Positions 7,901 through 15,121 of a DNA stretch of 20,558 nt are shown piece after piece (the stretch's first letter is position 1; each line of letters opens with the position of its first letter). The DNA comes from an uncultured Eubacteriales bacterium (GTDB lineage: Bacteria; Bacillota; Clostridia; Christensenellales; Christensenellaceae). The position numbers were made by a program, and so were the translations under genes. The notes below the pieces were generated by a model. The model was not told the origin of the DNA, made no database searches, and was given only the letters and a program-made list of their open reading frames with translations. Where the stretch lies: contig CACZNR010000056.1 of assembly GCA_902782475.1 (NCBI GenBank), positions 1-20,558 of the forward strand, given 5' to 3'.

Positions 7901-8426
7901 TATCCTCTGCGATAAGGGAATATAAAGCACAATCTACTATGCCGCGGTTGTTACTTCGGCTTTTTCTCATTATTCCCTCAAAATGCATCCCTGCATTTCT
8001 CATGACTCTGCCGGAACGGACATTCTCTGTGTCATGTACTGCCTCTACCCTTACAAATCCTTCGCTTATGAGATATCTGGTGACAGCTCGTACAGCTTCA
8101 CTCATGATGCCCTTATGCCACCAAGGTCTTCCAAGGCAGTAGCCTATCTCACATCCATTGCAGTCAGGGCTTATGTGTACCACTGAGACAGAACCTATGA
8201 CTTCACCTGTGTCCTTAAGGACCATTGCCCACATATATGTATCCTGCTTGCTGTACTCATCCTCCACTTGTCTTAAATATGCCCTTGTAGCATCCACATC
8301 CTTATGCGGAGCCCAGGTAAGATACTTTGTGACCTCAGGGTCACTTGCATAGTTCCTGAACATCTGCGGAGCATCATCCACAGTGAATCTGCGAAGAAGC
8401 AGTCTTTCTGTTTCAAGTTTTCTCAT
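7857..8426 (-). CDS. GNAT-family N-acetyltransferase (RimJ/RimL-like)
   Basis: A 189-residue acetyltransferase of the Acetyltransf_3 type, which transfers acetyl from acetyl-CoA to an amino group of a protein N-terminus or small molecule. The start ETERLLLRRFTVDDA is the hallmark of the RimJ/RimL/YjcK group. EIGYCLGRPWWHKGIMSEA in the middle is the acetyl-CoA-binding motif A, and later RSGRVMRNAGMHFEG is the typical C-terminal motif. The substrate cannot be told from sequence. AGGAGG lies seven bases before the ATG. The gene has its own space after the pepC terminator, with a TGG-TATATA extended -10-like element at 8474-8482. Its 3' end runs 44 bases into the convergent regulator gene. Confidence 0.88.
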   Translation of the reverse strand: MRKLETERLLLRRFTVDDAPQMFRNYASDPEVTKYLTWAPHKDVDATRAYLRQVEDEYSKQDTYMWAMVLKDTGEVIGSVSVVHISPDCNGCEIGYCLGRPWWHKGIMSEAVRAVTRYLISEGFVRVEAVHDTENVRSGRVMRNAGMHFEGIMRKSRSNNRGIVDCALYSLIAEDIRSDPEVQGSFQDR

Positions 8427-8473
8427 GATCCATCCTCCTTACCTATATCCTACGTTACTTTCCATGACATTTA

Positions 8474-8482
8474 TATATACCA
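8474..8482 (-). promoter_or_regulatory. Possible extended -10 promoter for the GNAT gene
   Basis: Minus-strand TGGTATATA lies about 50 bases upstream of the GNAT start and just after the pepC terminator T-run. No good -35 is visible, so this is a weak call. Confidence 0.3.
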
Positions 8483-8489
8483 GGGGTAT

Positions 8490-8516
8490 AAAAAAGACAC
8501 TTCGCAAGGAAGTGTC
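8490..8516 (-). terminator. Intrinsic terminator of pepC
   Basis: Minus-strand GACACTTC pairs with GAAGTGTC around a five-base loop and is followed by TTTTTT. It lies ten bases after the pepC stop. Confidence 0.9.
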
Positions 8517-8525
8517 CCAGGATTC

Positions 8526-9863
8526 TTACAGTGCCAGGCTTCCCATAGGATCCCATGGTTCAAGCTTTATCGGTTCCTGCTCAAACTGCTTCTTCTGTTC
8601 TTCAGTGAAGTATTTCTTTTCAAGAAGTATCTGGTAAGAGAATTCACCGAACCATCTGTCATCCATAACGAAATAGCCCTTCTGTCCTACGTCTTCGCCC
8701 CAGCTGTTCTCGACCTTCCACCTTAAAGGCTTTCCGTTCTCGTCAAGATCAACTCCTGTGATGACCATTGCATGGGTCATGAGTGAGTCGCCGTAATCAA
8801 GTCTCTCTTCCTTTGTCATCGGGAAATCAGTATCGAAGAGTTCCTTCAGATTGAATGCATCCATGGTAAGGAATCCTTCCTTCCTGTCTGAGAACTGTCC
8901 AACGTCACTTCCGAACCATACTGCCTTTCCGTCCTTCAACTGTCTTATGGTAAGGTCCCTTAGGTCGTCCATAGGGAGGTTAAGATATTTTACAGGATAC
9001 TTTCCGTCCTTTACGTTTCCTAGGCATTTTACTGTGAATGTCTTTCCGTATGGCTTATCCTTTGTAGGAGCATTTATGACTGTCACATATTCGTCGAGAT
9101 CCCATCCTACATACTTCTCAAAGAATTCCTTTGGTGTTATGTCAGTGATCTTTATGTATTTTCCGGTCCTGTCCTTTGTCTCCCAGGTAAACTTTTCAGG
9201 AGGTGTGCCAAGTGCTATGGAGAGCATCCTGTAGATGGTGTTCATCATCTCTTCCTTGGCTTTTCTCAGTTCCTCCACTGAATGGCCCTGCCTGTACATC
9301 TTCCTTAACTCACATGCGAAACCACGGAGCTTCTTGGTAAGATAGCTGTTGAGTTCCCTTGTGGCTGATGAAGCTGCTGACTCAGGCATGATGTCCTGAG
9401 GAACGACTCCGTATTTCTCGACAAGGCTCCTGAACATATCCCACTGACCGCCGTCACCTACAGGTGCAGCAAGAAGGAATGCCATAAGCCTGCTTCCGTT
9501 CTCTTCATCGATATTGTCTATGATATTCTCAAGGAAATAATTGGATTTCTCCAGCTTGTCAAAGAACAGAGGATAGTTCTGGCTCAGTTCGAAATGACCG
9601 AGGTCAAGCTTCTTTATGACCTCCAGCCTCATCACATTGTATGAAGCAAACATCCAGCATCTTCCTGACTGCTTCTGGTTCGTTACCTTTCCTGCATCCA
9701 CCTCTACTGAGAATGCATAAGGGTTATTTACCTTTGCCATATGATTCTTTGCAACGGCGTTGATGCCGTTTGCAACCACGGCATTCTGTGCCAGCAGGTT
9801 CCTGCTGTTACTGAAATCCTTTTCAAAGTTCTTTATATCCTTAAATGATATTGCTTTTTCCAT
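8526..9863 (-). CDS. pepC: Aminopeptidase C (bleomycin-hydrolase family, peptidase C1B)
   Basis: A 445-residue cytoplasmic cysteine aminopeptidase of usual family length, cutting N-terminal residues from peptides as a hexameric barrel. The catalytic triad is visible: Cys69 in SGRCWMFA, His364 in LMTHAMVITG and Asn386 in VENSWG. The oxyanion Gln is in QKQSGRC (Gln63 or Gln65). The C-terminus, ending in MGSLAL, is where related enzymes place the tail that reaches into the active site. The ATG at 9863 is preferred because it follows AAAGGAAG. An in-frame TTG at 9887 has no ribosome site. A TATAAT (9905-9910) lies about 40 bases upstream, and a strong terminator follows the stop, so the gene is probably monocistronic. 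Confidence 0.96.
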   Translation of the reverse strand: MEKAISFKDIKNFEKDFSNSRNLLAQNAVVANGINAVAKNHMAKVNNPYAFSVEVDAGKVTNQKQSGRCWMFASYNVMRLEVIKKLDLGHFELSQNYPLFFDKLEKSNYFLENIIDNIDEENGSRLMAFLLAAPVGDGGQWDMFRSLVEKYGVVPQDIMPESAASSATRELNSYLTKKLRGFACELRKMYRQGHSVEELRKAKEEMMNTIYRMLSIALGTPPEKFTWETKDRTGKYIKITDITPKEFFEKYVGWDLDEYVTVINAPTKDKPYGKTFTVKCLGNVKDGKYPVKYLNLPMDDLRDLTIRQLKDGKAVWFGSDVGQFSDRKEGFLTMDAFNLKELFDTDFPMTKEERLDYGDSLMTHAMVITGVDLDENGKPLRWKVENSWGEDVGQKGYFVMDDRWFGEFSYQILLEKKYFTEEQKKQFEQEPIKLEPWDPMGSLAL

Positions 9864-9904
9864 GACTTCCTTTGCCTTTCTTTTCAAAACTATTTACTGC
9901 AGAT

Positions 9905-9910
9905 ATTATA
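9905..9910 (-). promoter_or_regulatory. Probable -10 element for pepC
   Basis: A perfect minus-strand TATAAT 42 bases before the ATG, placed after the terminator of the upstream ECF gene. The -35 is not recognisable. Confidence 0.45.
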
Positions 9911-9941
9911 CTTCATTTTCATGATATTCTGCCTTATAACC

Positions 9942-9967
9942 GAAAAAAAACAGCCCATGAGGGCTGT
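9942..9967 (-). terminator. Intrinsic terminator of the larC-ECF unit
   Basis: ACAGCCC pairs with GGGCTGT around a four-base loop and on the minus strand runs into TTTTTTTT. It lies 20 bases past the ECF gene stop. Confidence 0.9.
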
Positions 9968-9986
9968 TATATTTTTTTGAGATATC

Positions 9987-10532
9987 TCATTCATCTTCCT
10001 TTATGAGCTTTGAATTATAGAGCACTTCAAGTATGAGAGGTATGAGCACGAACTGAAGTATGAATGCCGGCCATGCTCCTATGAATGCGCCACTCAGGAA
10101 CATTGTAAAGCTGAAGCCTGCGTTTGCAAAGAGAAGTGACAGTACGAACCTTACAAGCCCCCATACTACCCTTCCAATAAGCATTGCGATCACAAGGGTG
10201 ACATATATCCTTGGAAGTCTCTTCATCTTCTTTAAAGCCCTGAAAACGATACCGGTAACAAGACCATATGCGCAGAGCTCAAAAGCCATTGCTATCCCTC
10301 CAGGGAAGATCGGAGGCATTCCGAACATTGCTCCCCTTAAAAGCGGACATATGAATCCTACCACTGCACCATAGACAGGTCCGCAGATAAAACCGCAGAG
10401 CATGATAGGAAGATGCATCGGTGATAGCATCTGTCCTATGGTAGGTATCTGTCCTGTCAGGAACGGAAGCACAAGGCCAAGGGCCAGGAACATTGCTGCC
10501 AGTACGAATTTCTTTACATTGTTATTCTTCAT
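9987..10532 (-). CDS. ECF-transporter S component, substrate unknown
   Basis: A 181-residue integral membrane protein with about six hydrophobic helices, fitting the substrate-binding S subunit of energy-coupling factor importers. The N-terminal helix KKFVLAAMFLALGLVLPFL is typical, with the early small-residue pattern used for docking to EcfT. The conserved-looking loop PMHLPIMLCGFICGP and the later PLLRGAMFGMPPIFPGG resemble a widespread clostridial S-component group without an assigned ligand, as far as I can recognise. No EcfA/EcfT genes are in the window, so it must share a general energising module. The start overlaps the end of larC by 11 bases, with GGAG about ten bases before the ATG inside larC, so the two are probably translated together. 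A nickel-, niacin- or cofactor-related substrate is a reasonable guess but unproven. Confidence 0.85.
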   Translation of the reverse strand: MKNNNVKKFVLAAMFLALGLVLPFLTGQIPTIGQMLSPMHLPIMLCGFICGPVYGAVVGFICPLLRGAMFGMPPIFPGGIAMAFELCAYGLVTGIVFRALKKMKRLPRIYVTLVIAMLIGRVVWGLVRFVLSLLFANAGFSFTMFLSGAFIGAWPAFILQFVLIPLILEVLYNSKLIKEDE

Positions 10533-11844
10533 TTGATCCCATCTCCTTCATCAATTGATATCTTATTACTGATATGGAACTGTCTTCCTTTTCAGCTATC
10601 TGTGCCATGTCATCGTATTCAAATTTATCCTTCTCTGAACCATACCCTTTGGACCTCTTGATCCTTACATCTCCATGTACTGACCCGAATACTTTGGTCT
10701 CCCTTTGAAGTATGTATCTGTTCTTTACAGATTCCCTTATGCCAAGAGTGGAAGTGTATCTGAACATGGTCTCTACTATCCTCTTCTTGTCATCTTCTGT
10801 ACACAGGACTGATATCAGAACTCCAGGCCTGTTCTTCTTCATGTAGATCGGAGTCTGGAATACATCCCTGGCTCCGCTCTCAAGTATCTTCTCAACTGCA
10901 AAACCTATCTCTTCGCCTGTCATGTCATCTATGTTGCAGTCAAGTTCAACTATGGTATCCCCGATATCTTCTGTATCTCCGAGCATGGTCCTTACGGCAT
11001 TGCATATCGGGAAATCCTTTGTACCCATGCCATATCCGATCTTCTGTATCTCCATTACCGGCATGGAAGCAAATTCATCCACAAAGGTCTTTAAAAGTGC
11101 TGCACCTGTAGGTGTGCAGAGCTCACCTTCAACTATCTCCCTGGAATATACCGGTATCCCTTTAAGGATGTATGCTGTTGCAGGAGCCGGTACAGGCAGT
11201 ATGCCGTGAGCACATCTTACAGTTCCCCTTCCGACATGTACAGGAGAAGCCATCACCTTGTCTGCACCAATCTTTTCCATGAGATAACATACTGCGACTA
11301 CGTCAGCAACAGCGTCCTTGGTCCCTACTTCATGGAAATGTATGTTATTTATGTCAGTATCGTGTGCCACAGACTCTGCCTCAGCTATGAGGGCATAGAC
11401 GCCCTTTGCCTTTTCCCTGACACTTTCGGATATGTTCAGATGATCGATCAAATTCTCTATATCGGACAGATGGGCATGATGATGTGAATGGGCATGTTCA
11501 TGGTCGTGCTCGTGATTATGATGATGCTCATGTTCATGGTCGTGGTCATGATGATGCTCGTGCTCGTGGTCGTGATCATGATGGTGTTCATGCTCATGGT
11601 CATGTCCGTGGTCATGATGATGCTCACCGTCAGGGCTCTCCTCTTCTCCGTCCACCAGAACATGCATGTGAGTACCTGTTATACCGCATTTCTTTACAGT
11701 TTCGCTGCTGTACTCAACGCCCTCGATTCCTATGGAATTCAGTTCCCTGACTACTGCTTCCCTGTCATCAAAGAGTTCAAGAAGAGAAGCCATCAGCATG
11801 TCTCCTGCTGCACCCATACCAAGATCCAGGTATAGTAATTTCAT
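10522..11844 (-). CDS. larC: Nickel-pincer cofactor metallation protein LarC with long His-rich tract
   Basis: A 440-residue LarC, the CTP-dependent cyclometallase that inserts nickel into the pyridinium-3,5-bisthiocarboxylate mononucleotide cofactor of lactate racemase and related LarA enzymes. Family marks: GMGAAGDM near the start; VGRGTVRCAHG and PVPAPATAYIL in the middle; GELCTPTGAALLKTF; and ELDCNIDDMTGEEIG, which leads into the C-terminal domain. It is one continuous frame, unlike L. plantarum where larC1/larC2 need a frameshift. Residues 75-125 hold 31 histidines, including three exact decamers, a likely Ni-binding store. The ATG at 11844 has AAGGAG five bases upstream. The longer in-frame extension to 11949 is leader sequence. 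larB, larE and larA are not in the window. The ECF gene overlaps its end. Confidence 0.93.
   Translation of the reverse strand: MKLLYLDLGMGAAGDMLMASLLELFDDREAVVRELNSIGIEGVEYSSETVKKCGITGTHMHVLVDGEEESPDGEHHHDHGHDHEHEHHHDHDHEHEHHHDHDHEHEHHHNHEHDHEHAHSHHHAHLSDIENLIDHLNISESVREKAKGVYALIAEAESVAHDTDINNIHFHEVGTKDAVADVVAVCYLMEKIGADKVMASPVHVGRGTVRCAHGILPVPAPATAYILKGIPVYSREIVEGELCTPTGAALLKTFVDEFASMPVMEIQKIGYGMGTKDFPICNAVRTMLGDTEDIGDTIVELDCNIDDMTGEEIGFAVEKILESGARDVFQTPIYMKKNRPGVLISVLCTEDDKKRIVETMFRYTSTLGIRESVKNRYILQRETKVFGSVHGDVRIKRSKGYGSEKDKFEYDDMAQIAEKEDSSISVIRYQLMKEMGSNEE
11515..11604 (-). repeat. Three tandem 30-bp units encoding a His-rich decamer in larC
   Basis: Units at 11575-11604, 11545-11574 and 11515-11544 encode HDHEHEHHHD twice and HDHEHEHHHN once. 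The flanking codons are also His/Asp/Glu-rich. The pattern suggests expansion by slippage within larC; it has no spacer structure. Confidence 0.9.
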
Positions 11845-11864
11845 AAATACTCCTTCCAAATAAA

Positions 11865-11913
11865 AAAGTACATAAAAAGGAAGTCTGTCTGCTTCAGCAA
11901 TTTTATGTACTTT
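11865..11913 (-). promoter_or_regulatory. Terminator-like hairpin in the larC leader (candidate attenuator)
   Basis: Minus-strand AAAGTACATAAAA pairs perfectly with TTTTATGTACTTT, with a further GAAG/CTTC pairing inside the 23-base loop and T residues continuing after the stem. It sits between the larC promoter and its AAGGAG site. It could end the upstream flavin-reductase operon, attenuate larC, or both. Confidence 0.6.
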
Positions 11914-11954
11914 CATAGTCATATTGAGAACCACTTCAGTGGCCACCAACGAAT

Positions 11955-11983
11955 ATTATCCGACTTTTTTCATTTAAAGTCAA
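11955..11983 (-). promoter_or_regulatory. Promoter of larC-ECF
   Basis: Minus-strand TTGACT (11978-11983) is 17 bases from GATAAT (11955-11960). The -35 begins one base beyond the flavin-reductase stop codon. Predicted start near 11948 leaves a leader of about 104 bases. Confidence 0.7.
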
Positions 11984-12541
11984 TTATTTTAGTTCCAGTC
12001 CGTCCTTGAAGGCATTGCCAACCTTTTCTCCTACAACATGATATGCACTGTTGAATGGATCGAATATGACTGGTCTTACCTTGGTAATGTCCACCTTTCC
12101 GTCAGTCATGCAGTTTTCATCCACGCTTACGTTTACGATCTTTCCAAGGAGCATGCCCGTTTCAGGATCGTATTTTTTGACTGTGCATTCGATACATACT
12201 GCAAGCTCATTGATCACAGGTGCATTCACAAGAGTACTCCTGGTTACGGTAAAGCCTGCCTTTTCAAGCTTGTCAGGGACCTTGTTTCCTGACTCCACAC
12301 CTACATAATCGCACTGCTTTATATGATCTGCATCCCCCATGCTTACCGTAAAGGCACCGGTGCCAAGAAGGTTCTTCACGGTCTTGTGGCCTTTTGAGAG
12401 GCAGAGCATGAACTCGTTATCATCACTTATACCGCCCCATGCAGCATTCATCGCATCAGGAACTCCGTTCTCGTCGTAGGTCCCTATGATATATACTGCC
12501 TGTGGGTAAGAGAGCGGCTTTGAACCGAAATCCTTTCTCAT
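11984..12541 (-). CDS. Flavin-reductase-like (split beta-barrel FMN-binding) protein
   Basis: A 185-residue protein of the flavin reductase/flavoredoxin group, which binds FMN and passes electrons from reduced nicotinamide or acts as a small redox carrier. The early QAVYIIGTYDENGVPDAMNA and WGGISDDNEFMLCLSKGHKT match the conserved N-terminal FMN-binding part, and AFTVSMGDADHIKQCDYVG is the next conserved segment. The second ATG (12541) is chosen because AGGAG lies six bases before it; the first ATG (12547) would have no spacing. The start directly follows the stop of the HPS-like gene, and the ribosome site lies inside that gene's last codons, so translation is coupled. The partner of its redox activity is unknown. 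Confidence 0.85.
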   Translation of the reverse strand: MRKDFGSKPLSYPQAVYIIGTYDENGVPDAMNAAWGGISDDNEFMLCLSKGHKTVKNLLGTGAFTVSMGDADHIKQCDYVGVESGNKVPDKLEKAGFTVTRSTLVNAPVINELAVCIECTVKKYDPETGMLLGKIVNVSVDENCMTDGKVDITKVRPVIFDPFNSAYHVVGEKVGNAFKDGLELK

Positions 12542-12543
12542 AT

Positions 12544-13179
12544 TCATCTCCTGTCCATGATGGCTCTCATCTTAAGGATGGTGTCCCTAGGATCAGCCGA
12601 CTTATAGATGGCACTTCCGATTATTACAAGATCAGGACCTGCTTCAACTATTCCGGGAAGTGTTTCAAGGTTGATGCCTCCGGCAACACCTATCTTTGCA
12701 TGCTTGACAGAGCCCTTTATGAGCTTAAGAGCCTCTTCAGGATTTGTGCTTCCTGCTACGGATACAGCCCTGTGAAGATACAGATAGTCCGGTCCGAATG
12801 AGTCTATTGTCTTTGCCCTTTCAACTATCTCGTCTGCAGGTGTTCCCATGAGATCCACAAGTACCTGCTTGCCGTGCTCCTTTGCACACTGTATGGCTTC
12901 CTTTATGGTGTCATCCCATGTGCGTCCTGAAACTGTTGCTATGTCTGCGCCGTTGTCAAAAGCTATCTTGCTCATTCCATATCCGCCGTCCATGGTCTTG
13001 TAGTCAGCAAGGAGCCTTACTTCAGGAGCGAGAGCCTTGAAATACTTAAAGACTCCTGCACCGTTGGTATAGCAGAAAGGAGTTCCCATTTCTATGATAT
13101 CTACCAGATCCTTTACATCCTGTGTGATCTTAAGTGCATTCTCTACACTTATTCCGTCAAATGCTAATTGAAGTTCCAT
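12544..13179 (-). CDS. 3-hexulose-6-phosphate synthase-like protein (OMPDC superfamily)
   Basis: A 211-residue TIM-barrel protein related to HPS/HxlA, which condenses formaldehyde with ribulose 5-phosphate, and to 3-keto-L-gulonate-6-phosphate decarboxylase. The start MELQLAFD, IEMGTP near residue 30 and the catalytic D-x-K-x-x-D (Asp59, Lys61, Asp64 in ADYKTMD) are present, as are GVAGGINLETLP and LVIIGSAI, which form the phosphate-binding loops. No 6-phospho-3-hexuloisomerase partner is next to it, so a formaldehyde-detoxifying or pentose-supplying role is uncertain. The gene begins 24 bases after the GNAT gene, with AAGGAG six bases before ATG, and abuts the flavin-reductase gene. An ascorbate-type KGPDC role is less likely without ula genes. 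Confidence 0.8.
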   Translation of the reverse strand: MELQLAFDGISVENALKITQDVKDLVDIIEMGTPFCYTNGAGVFKYFKALAPEVRLLADYKTMDGGYGMSKIAFDNGADIATVSGRTWDDTIKEAIQCAKEHGKQVLVDLMGTPADEIVERAKTIDSFGPDYLYLHRAVSVAGSTNPEEALKLIKGSVKHAKIGVAGGINLETLPGIVEAGPDLVIIGSAIYKSADPRDTILKMRAIMDRR

Positions 13180-13203
13180 TCTAATCTCCTTAAATTAAAT
13201 AAT

Positions 13204-13713
13204 TTATCTCAAAGAAAGCTCATAGGCATTTCTTTTCGTTCCGTCTGAAACAGTGACTGTTCCGCAGTACCTGAATCCGTTGTGAAGGATGAGCTTCTGC
13301 ATGATAATGTTATCCCTGTGTGTATCTATCCTTATGGAAGTGAGTCCCTCAGAAAGCGCATGGCCCTTATAGTAGGAAAACAGAATATTACCATATCCTC
13401 TGCCCCTGTAACGGGCGGAGACAGCGACTCTGTGAACGGTAAGATAGTCATGGCTGTCTGTGAGCCATTCTCCCTCTATGCCGGGATAAGTGGGATCCTC
13501 TCCCCTTATGAGGGCGGAATAGCCTACTATCTCTCCTTCGTCCCTGAGTACATAGCCAATGGAGGACCTGATATCCTCGGATATCTTTTCCTCTGAAGGA
13601 TAGTCAGACTGCCACTGGTCCACTCCCTGAAGCTTAAGATAAGCCGCAGCGTCCCTTATTATGGAGCAGATGTCCTTAAGATCATCTGCAGTCGCCTTTT
13701 CAAACTGCATCAT
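13204..13713 (-). CDS. GNAT-family N-acetyltransferase
   Basis: A 169-residue acetyltransferase of the classic GNAT fold. LTVHRVAVSARYRGRGYGNILF (around residues 90-111) is the beta-4 strand plus the acetyl-CoA pyrophosphate loop RxxGxG, and the C-terminal DTHRDNIIMQKLILHNGF is the usual N..A..LY..GF type segment. The early VDQWQSDYPS stretch is shared with a group of clostridial acetyltransferases of unknown substrate. The ATG is three bases after the tag stop and its AGGAG lies inside the end of tag, so the two are translationally linked. The target cannot be named from sequence. Confidence 0.87.
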   Translation of the reverse strand: MMQFEKATADDLKDICSIIRDAAAYLKLQGVDQWQSDYPSEEKISEDIRSSIGYVLRDEGEIVGYSALIRGEDPTYPGIEGEWLTDSHDYLTVHRVAVSARYRGRGYGNILFSYYKGHALSEGLTSIRIDTHRDNIIMQKLILHNGFRYCGTVTVSDGTKRNAYELSLR

Positions 13714-13716
13714 TTT

Positions 13717-14274
13717 CTACTCCTGATCCCTTCTGTAACAGAAGCATGTCTTCTCATGGGCATTGATGATGCCCATGGCCTGCAGGAATGAATATATGGT
13801 CGTGGATCCAACAAAGCTCATCCCACGTTTCTTAAGATCTTCTGACACCCTGTCTGAGAGAGGACTTACAGTCATGTTCGGAGAAGATTCAAAAATGATC
13901 TTACCGCCGGTAAATCCCCAGATGTAGCTGTCAAAGGATCCGTATTCAACCTGTATCTGTCTGAATACTGCGGAATTCCTGATGCTTGCAAGGATCTTTC
14001 TCCTGTTCCTGATTATGCCCCTGTCCTCCATGAGAGCTCTTACCTTCTCCTCTCCATAGCTTATGACCTTATCTATGTCAAAACTGTCATATGCCTTTCT
14101 GAAGGCTTCTCTCTTGTGAAGTATGGTAGCCCATGACAGTCCTGCCTGAAAGGTCTCAAGTATGAAAAGCTCATAGATCTTTCTGTCATCGTGGAGCGGT
14201 ACTCCCCACTCAGTATCATGATAGGCTACATATACGGGATCATTCAGGTTGACCCAGAAACATCGTTTTTCCAT
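13717..14274 (-). CDS. tag: DNA-3-methyladenine glycosylase I
   Basis: A 185-residue monofunctional base-excision-repair glycosylase that removes 3-methyladenine from alkylated DNA. It aligns by eye along the length of E. coli Tag: zinc ligands Cys5, His19, His173 and Cys177; AYHDTEWGVP; the catalytic-position Glu40 in LETFQAGLSW; GIIRNRRKI; and the C-terminal KKRGMSFVGSTTIYSFLQA. Length is normal. AAGGAG lies five bases before the ATG. It heads a four-gene run (tag, GNAT, HPS-like, flavin reductase) with gaps of 3, 24 and 2 bases. A terminator separates it from the DUF937 gene upstream. Confidence 0.95.
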   Translation of the reverse strand: MEKRCFWVNLNDPVYVAYHDTEWGVPLHDDRKIYELFILETFQAGLSWATILHKREAFRKAYDSFDIDKVISYGEEKVRALMEDRGIIRNRRKILASIRNSAVFRQIQVEYGSFDSYIWGFTGGKIIFESSPNMTVSPLSDRVSEDLKKRGMSFVGSTTIYSFLQAMGIINAHEKTCFCYRRDQE

Positions 14275-14289
14275 TCTTTCTCCTTCAAT

Positions 14290-14320
14290 GAAAAAGGATG
14301 AGTATGCCCCATCCTTTTTC
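14290..14320 (-). terminator. Intrinsic terminator after the DUF937 gene
   Basis: GAAAAAGGATG pairs perfectly with CATCCTTTTTC around a nine-base loop. On the minus strand the T-run forms the end of the stem. It lies just past the stop at 14331 and just before the tag ribosome site. Confidence 0.75.
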
Positions 14321-14330
14321 AGATTACCTC

Positions 14331-15017
14331 TTATTTAAGCAGAGATGTCAGTATCGACAGGAGCTGAGTCCCGTTTGTTCCGGAGTTGTCAGTCTGTGTA
14401 ATTGTCTGAACTGAATCATCCTCTTTCTTTCCTCCGAACAGGTTTCCAAGGAATGAGAAGATGCCGCCACCGGACTGCTGTGTCTGAGCCTGTGTCTGGT
14501 TTCCGCCACCGAGAAGTGAGCCGAAGTCAATGCCTGAACCGGAGCTGCTGCCGCCGAACATTGAGAGCAGATTTCCAAGATCCAGTCCGCCACCCTGATT
14601 TGAGGAATTTCCGCTTCCTATAGCAGATGAAAGGACTGACAGAAGTGCAGGTGCAATGCTTGAAAGTCCCTGATTTACCTTATCGGATGACATTCCGGTG
14701 TTCTGTGAAAGAGTCTGTATGACATTATCACTATCTGTTCCAAGTATGTGCTTTACTATCTTCCTGCCGTCTTCTTCGTCAACATTTTTTATCTGTTCAC
14801 TGATAGCTCCCTCTTCCTTGTGTGCCCCAAGAGCATTGAAAAGTGACTGTGCACCTTCTGTTGTAGAAGAGTTGTTTGTAAGTTTCTGTACAAGTACAGG
14901 AAGAGCATTTGTAAGGAGCTGTGTGCTCTCTTCCTTTGATGCTCCTGTCTTCTCTGAAAGTGCTTCAAGAGAAGCATCATTTCCCATTATATTTCCAAGT
15001 ACGCTTAAAAGATCCAT
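14331..15017 (-). CDS. DUF937-family protein
   Basis: A 228-residue protein with the helical N-terminal layout of DUF937. Two similar halves each begin with a helix and contain LTNALPVLVQKL (about residue 35) and LSSIAPALLSVL (about residue 119), the repeating P-x-L pattern of the family. The C-terminal third is low-complexity Gly/Ser/Gln with NLLSMFGG, SLLGGG and FLGNLFGGKK repeats. No signal peptide or membrane helix is seen. The family is common in bacteria but has no established function. The start at 15017 follows GGGAG eight bases upstream; an in-frame TTG at 15071 lacks support. The gene stands alone between two terminators. Confidence 0.82.
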   Translation of the reverse strand: MDLLSVLGNIMGNDASLEALSEKTGASKEESTQLLTNALPVLVQKLTNNSSTTEGAQSLFNALGAHKEEGAISEQIKNVDEEDGRKIVKHILGTDSDNVIQTLSQNTGMSSDKVNQGLSSIAPALLSVLSSAIGSGNSSNQGGGLDLGNLLSMFGGSSSGSGIDFGSLLGGGNQTQAQTQQSGGGIFSFLGNLFGGKKEDDSVQTITQTDNSGTNGTQLLSILTSLLK

Positions 15018-15069
15018 ATGTCCATCTCCCTTTTTTATCAATGATCTATAAATCAATTGTAGTTTGTTC

Positions 15070-15107
15070 AAAAAAAATAAGCAAGAATATTATCATCCTT
15101 GCTTATT
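15070..15107 (-). terminator. Intrinsic terminator of the DUF362 gene
   Basis: Minus-strand AATAAGCAAG pairs with CTTGCTTATT around a twelve-base loop and is followed by a run of T. It is 14 bases from the stop at 15122. Confidence 0.9.
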
Positions 15108-15121
15108 CCGTTTAATTTCAA

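Noticed and set aside
9864..9887. TTG start for pepC eight codons upstream
   Set aside because: It has no Shine-Dalgarno sequence; the ATG at 9863 does and gives the normal family length.
11484..11640. Repetitive catgatgatg stretch considered as a CRISPR array or satellite
   Set aside because: The repeats are contiguous without spacers and are codons of the LarC His-rich tract.
11845..11949. In-frame 35-codon extension of LarC
   Set aside because: LarC proteins begin at the M-K-L-L-Y-L-D equivalent; the extension spans the leader hairpin, and the ribosome site serves the ATG at 11844.
14348..14593. Second minus-strand frame inside the DUF937 gene
   Set aside because: It overlaps the Gly/Ser-rich part of the real gene in another frame and has no homology features.
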